NCBI GenBank assembly: GCA_030638105.1
Contig: DAOWFF010000010.1
Location: 1 to 6,884, forward strand
Length of the DNA: 6,884 bases
Reading direction: 5' to 3'
From: an archaeon
GTDB lineage: Archaea > Nanobdellota > Nanobdellia > Pacearchaeales > GW2011-AR1
In this document: piece after piece, positions 5,925 to 6,884 of the stretch
How positions within the stretch are numbered: the stretch's first letter is position 1
Layout: every line of letters begins with the position of its first letter
The notes under the pieces: generated by a model
Told to the model about the DNA's origin: nothing
The model's database searches: none
Seen by the model: only the letters and a program-made list of their open reading frames with translations
Position numbers and translations under genes: made by a program

Positions 5925-6161
5925 ATGGAAAGAAAAAATAATCATGAATTAAGTGAAGTAAATAAACAAATAGCCAAATACAAAAGACATTTTATTGGGG
6001 ATATACTTGGGATTATTTTTGGGGTTTATTTAACTCTAACAATAGTATTTTCCATAATCGGCATACCATTCATCATATTTGCCTTAATATTCTTAATTAT
6101 TCATAAAAATAAATTAAATAATTTGAAAATCATAAAAGCGAGAGCAGAAGATAAAAAATAA
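5925..6161 (+). CDS. Small two-helix membrane protein, function unknown
   Basis: A 78-residue protein with a charged, helical N-terminus (MERKNNHELSEVNKQIAKYKR). Two closely spaced hydrophobic segments follow (about 23-43 and 46-60, joined by a short IGIP turn), and the C-terminus is basic (KNKLNNLKIIKARAEDKK). Both ends are Lys-rich, so both probably face the cytoplasm as a hairpin. I do not recognise a family, and such short hairpin proteins are easily matched by chance. The A-rich codon use resembles its neighbours, and a TATA-like box sits 20 nt upstream. It stands alone between tRNA-Pro and the L37Ae leader. Confidence 0.65.
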   Translation: MERKNNHELSEVNKQIAKYKRHFIGDILGIIFGVYLTLTIVFSIIGIPFIIFALIFLIIHKNKLNNLKIIKARAEDKK

Positions 6162-6197
6162 ATTCAAAACACAACATTTTAAAAACCAATTTTCTAA

Positions 6198-6205
6198 TTT
6201 ATAAT
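6198..6205 (+). promoter_or_regulatory. TATA box for the L37Ae leader transcript
   Basis: TTTATAAT predicts initiation near 6228, at the left edge of the structured leader (first arm 6224-6230). This gives a leader of roughly 145 nt before L37Ae. A second candidate, TTTTAAAA at 6177-6184, lies upstream. Apart from these, 6162-6223 shows only AT-rich sequence. Confidence 0.5.
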
Positions 6206-6223
6206 ATATTAAACTATTCGTTT

Positions 6224-6373
6224 AACCTTCTGCGTGCGATTTTTAGTAGGAGTGCCGAGCGATTTCGCGAGAGAAACCGATAATCCAGTGACGAGCGAGG
6301 TCGGGAGTTGTAAAAAATCGTCCAACCGCACAGAGAGGGAAGGTTACGCGAAGGAAACCGTAGGTGTCCTCGC
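6224..6373 (+). promoter_or_regulatory. Leader element copy 1, upstream of L37Ae
   Basis: A G+C-richer stretch that ends exactly at the L37Ae ATG. Helices visible by eye are AACCTTC (6224-6230) with GAAGGTT (6339-6345); TGCG (6231-6234) with CGCA (6327-6330); GCGATTTTT (6236-6244) with AAAAATCGT (6313-6321, one G-U); and GCG-A-AGGA (6348-6355) with TCCTCGC (6367-6373), whose 3' arm touches the AUG. Blocks 6316-6357 and 6358-6373 recur upstream of RpoP with 38/42 and 14/16 identity, all differences being transitions. The region between the arms of the third helix (6246-6310) is specific to this copy. The same strand also carries an ATG-less open frame (6213-6389), so a coding explanation is possible. 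The element is real as a repeat; its role as RNA regulator is inferred. Confidence 0.55.
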
Positions 6374-6592
6374 ATGGCTACAAAATTAAAAAAAACAAAA
6401 TCAGCAGGAAGGTTCGGAGCAAGATATGGAAAAAGAACCAGAGCAAAATTAGTTAAAGTTGAGACCAAACAAAGAGTAAAACAAAAGTGTGGTTTTTGCG
6501 GAAAATTAGGAGTCAAAAGATTGTCCAAAGGAATTTGGCAATGTTCAAAGTGTAATAAAAAATTCGCATCAAATACATATTATCTAGATTAA
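6374..6592 (+). CDS. rpl37ae: 50S ribosomal protein L37Ae
   Basis: A 72-residue basic zinc-ribbon protein of the large subunit. The N-terminal rRNA-binding motif AGRFGARYGKRTR (11-23) is diagnostic. Zinc ligands are Cys39/Cys42 and Cys57/Cys60 around GVKRLSKGIWQC, followed by KFASNTYY. Length is slightly below many archaeal homologues but complete. ATG 6374 begins immediately after the structured leader, whose last helix ends at 6373. It is followed 1 nt after its stop by an ATG of a short overlapping open frame, then by RpoP. L37Ae next to RpoP is a familiar archaeal pairing. Here each of the two genes has its own copy of the leader element. Confidence 0.95.
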   Translation: MATKLKKTKSAGRFGARYGKRTRAKLVKVETKQRVKQKCGFCGKLGVKRLSKGIWQCSKCNKKFASNTYYLD

Positions 6593-6593
6593 A

Positions 6594-6770
6594 ATGAAAC
6601 ATAAAATAAATAAATTAAAAGGATTGCCCTTGCGCGATTTTAGAAGGATTGCAATAAAAAAATCGCTTAACCGCACAGAAAGGGAAGGTTACGCGAAGGA
6701 AAGTAAATTAGGAAATTTCCATGTTTCCCGACGAAACTTGGGAAAAACCATAGGTATCCTCGCATGGTAA
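6594..6770 (+). CDS. Possible small protein between L37Ae and RpoP (overlaps leader copy 2)
   Basis: A 58-codon frame starts with ATG one base after the L37Ae stop and ends with TAA overlapping the RpoP start by 7 nt (ATGGTAA). It reads MKHKINKLKGLPLRDF at the start, KKSLNRTEREGYAKE in the middle and GKTIGILAW at the end. The middle and end match the frame through leader copy 1 (KKSSNRTEREGYAKE, TVGVLAW). The copies differ by a 15-codon in-frame segment (6702-6746). This could be a genuine coupled gene. However, copy 1 has no ATG, and only one of the six base differences in the shared blocks is synonymous, so it may be a by-product of a conserved RNA. No function is recognisable. Confidence 0.3.
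   Translation: MKHKINKLKGLPLRDFRRIAIKKSLNRTEREGYAKESKLGNFHVSRRNLGKTIGILAW
6627..6763 (+). promoter_or_regulatory. Leader element copy 2, upstream of RpoP
   Basis: This is the counterpart of the element before L37Ae. Helices are TGCG (6631-6634) with CGCA (6672-6675); CGATTTT (6635-6641) with AAAATCG (6659-6665), or alternatively GCGATTTT (6634-6641) with AAAATCGC (6659-6666); and GCG-A-AGGA (6693-6700) with TCCTCGC (6757-6763), ending at the RpoP ATG. The loop of the second helix is only 17 nt, against a large domain in copy 1. The last helix instead encloses a 45-nt insert (6703-6747). That insert has a hairpin TTTCCCGA/TTGGGAAA (6724-6731, 6738-6745) with loop CGAAAC. The outer arm is weaker than in copy 1 (CCCT 6627-6630 with AGGG 6681-6684). 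A weak TATA-like AT run (6605-6617) precedes it, so it may be read from the L37Ae mRNA or from its own start. Confidence 0.55.
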
Positions 6771-6884
6771 CTTATAAATGCTTTAAATGTGAGAAAAAAA
6801 TTAACAACACTATTTTGGAAAAGAGATTTGTCTGCCCTCATTGTGGGAGCAAGATTTTTTATAAACCCCGAACTAAAGTAAAAA
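6764..6884 (+). CDS. rpoP: DNA-directed RNA polymerase subunit P (RpoP), cut by window edge
   Basis: The first 40 residues are visible. RpoP (homologue of eukaryotic Rpb12) is a small zinc-ribbon subunit at the Rpo3/Rpo10 side of archaeal RNA polymerase and helps open-complex formation. It begins MVTYKCFKCEKKI. Zinc ligands are Cys6/Cys9 and Cys24/Cys27 (VCPHCGSKIFYKPR), and the basic tail TKVK continues past the window. The family is usually about 45-50 residues, so nearly all of it is here. ATG 6764 follows the last base of leader copy 2 directly. The alternative frame across the start ends at TAA 6768-6770, so termination of the short upstream frame could couple to RpoP initiation. Confidence 0.93.
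   Translation, partial: MVTYKCFKCEKKINNTILEKRFVCPHCGSKIFYKPRTKVK

Noticed and set aside
6251..6298. C/D box sRNA signals (GTGACGA resembles a C box)
   Set aside because: No D box CTGA at a suitable distance and no terminal stem bringing C and D together.
6251..6298. CRISPR-like or tandem repeat
   Set aside because: Only two imperfect 12-nt units; no array.
6231..6332. Leader copy 1 as an H/ACA guide RNA (hairpin followed by ACA at 6330-6332)
   Set aside because: The internal loop is 1 nt on one side and 5 nt on the other, copy 2 has none on one side, and I see no kink-turn at the required distance, so a pseudouridylation pocket is not supported.
6214..6528. 104-codon minus-strand frame opposite L37Ae and its leader
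   Set aside because: It is antisense to a certain ribosomal protein gene, and its sequence (many Leu, Pro, Phe, Arg) looks like a complement artefact; no promoter or family match.
6671..6690. Resemblance of ACAGAAA in copy 2 to a conserved RNase P RNA segment
   Set aside because: The other conserved RNase P RNA regions are missing, the element is too short, and copy 1 has ACAGAGA instead.

Overview
The window is archaeal DNA. It encodes a deoxyhypusine-type initiation factor aIF5A, the archaeal/eukaryotic ribosomal proteins L40e and L37Ae, the archaeal RNA polymerase subunit RpoP, a short archaeal NGN-KOW Spt5/NusG, SecE, FtsZ, an archaeal-type ribosomal protein L11 and a tRNA-Pro without an encoded CCA. 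The DNA is AT-rich, genes are tightly packed, and most transcription units have a TATA-like box ending about 20-24 nt before the start codon, which points to leaderless mRNAs. This fits a small-genome archaeon of the DPANN kind (Pacearchaeota/Woesearchaeota/Nanoarchaeota-like). That placement is inferred from style and gene content, not proven.

Minus strand, left part: a divergent promoter at about 2293-2300 drives a leftward operon of aIF5A (2271-1885), L40e (1884-1723, too short for ordinary ORF lists) and a membrane site-2 protease (1715-294). An unrecognised gene with its own TATA-like box starts at 259 and runs off the left edge.

Plus strand: the same divergent promoter drives a long SlyD-like FKBP prolyl isomerase (2323-2976). 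Then come FtsZ (best start 3036) with a translationally coupled small Cys-rich protein (4160-4363), SecE (best start 4403), Spt5/NusG (best start 4662) overlapping L11 (5105-5785), tRNA-Pro(UGG) (5818-5890) and a two-helix membrane protein (5925-6161). The ftsZ-secE-spt5-L11 order is a known archaeal neighbourhood linking division, secretion, transcription elongation and the ribosome. L1, L10 and L12, which often follow L11, are absent here.

Right end: L37Ae (6374-6592) and RpoP (from 6764, cut by the window edge) are adjacent zinc-ribbon genes of translation and transcription. Each is directly preceded by a copy of the same G+C-richer element that ends exactly at the start codon. The copies share two nearly identical blocks (38/42 and 14/16 positions). 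Both can form the same helices, including one whose 3' arm abuts the AUG. Both also keep one open frame through the shared blocks, with a 45-nt (15-codon) difference between copies. Whether this is a duplicated RNA regulator, a pair of overlapping small genes or a dispersed repeat is the main open question in the window.
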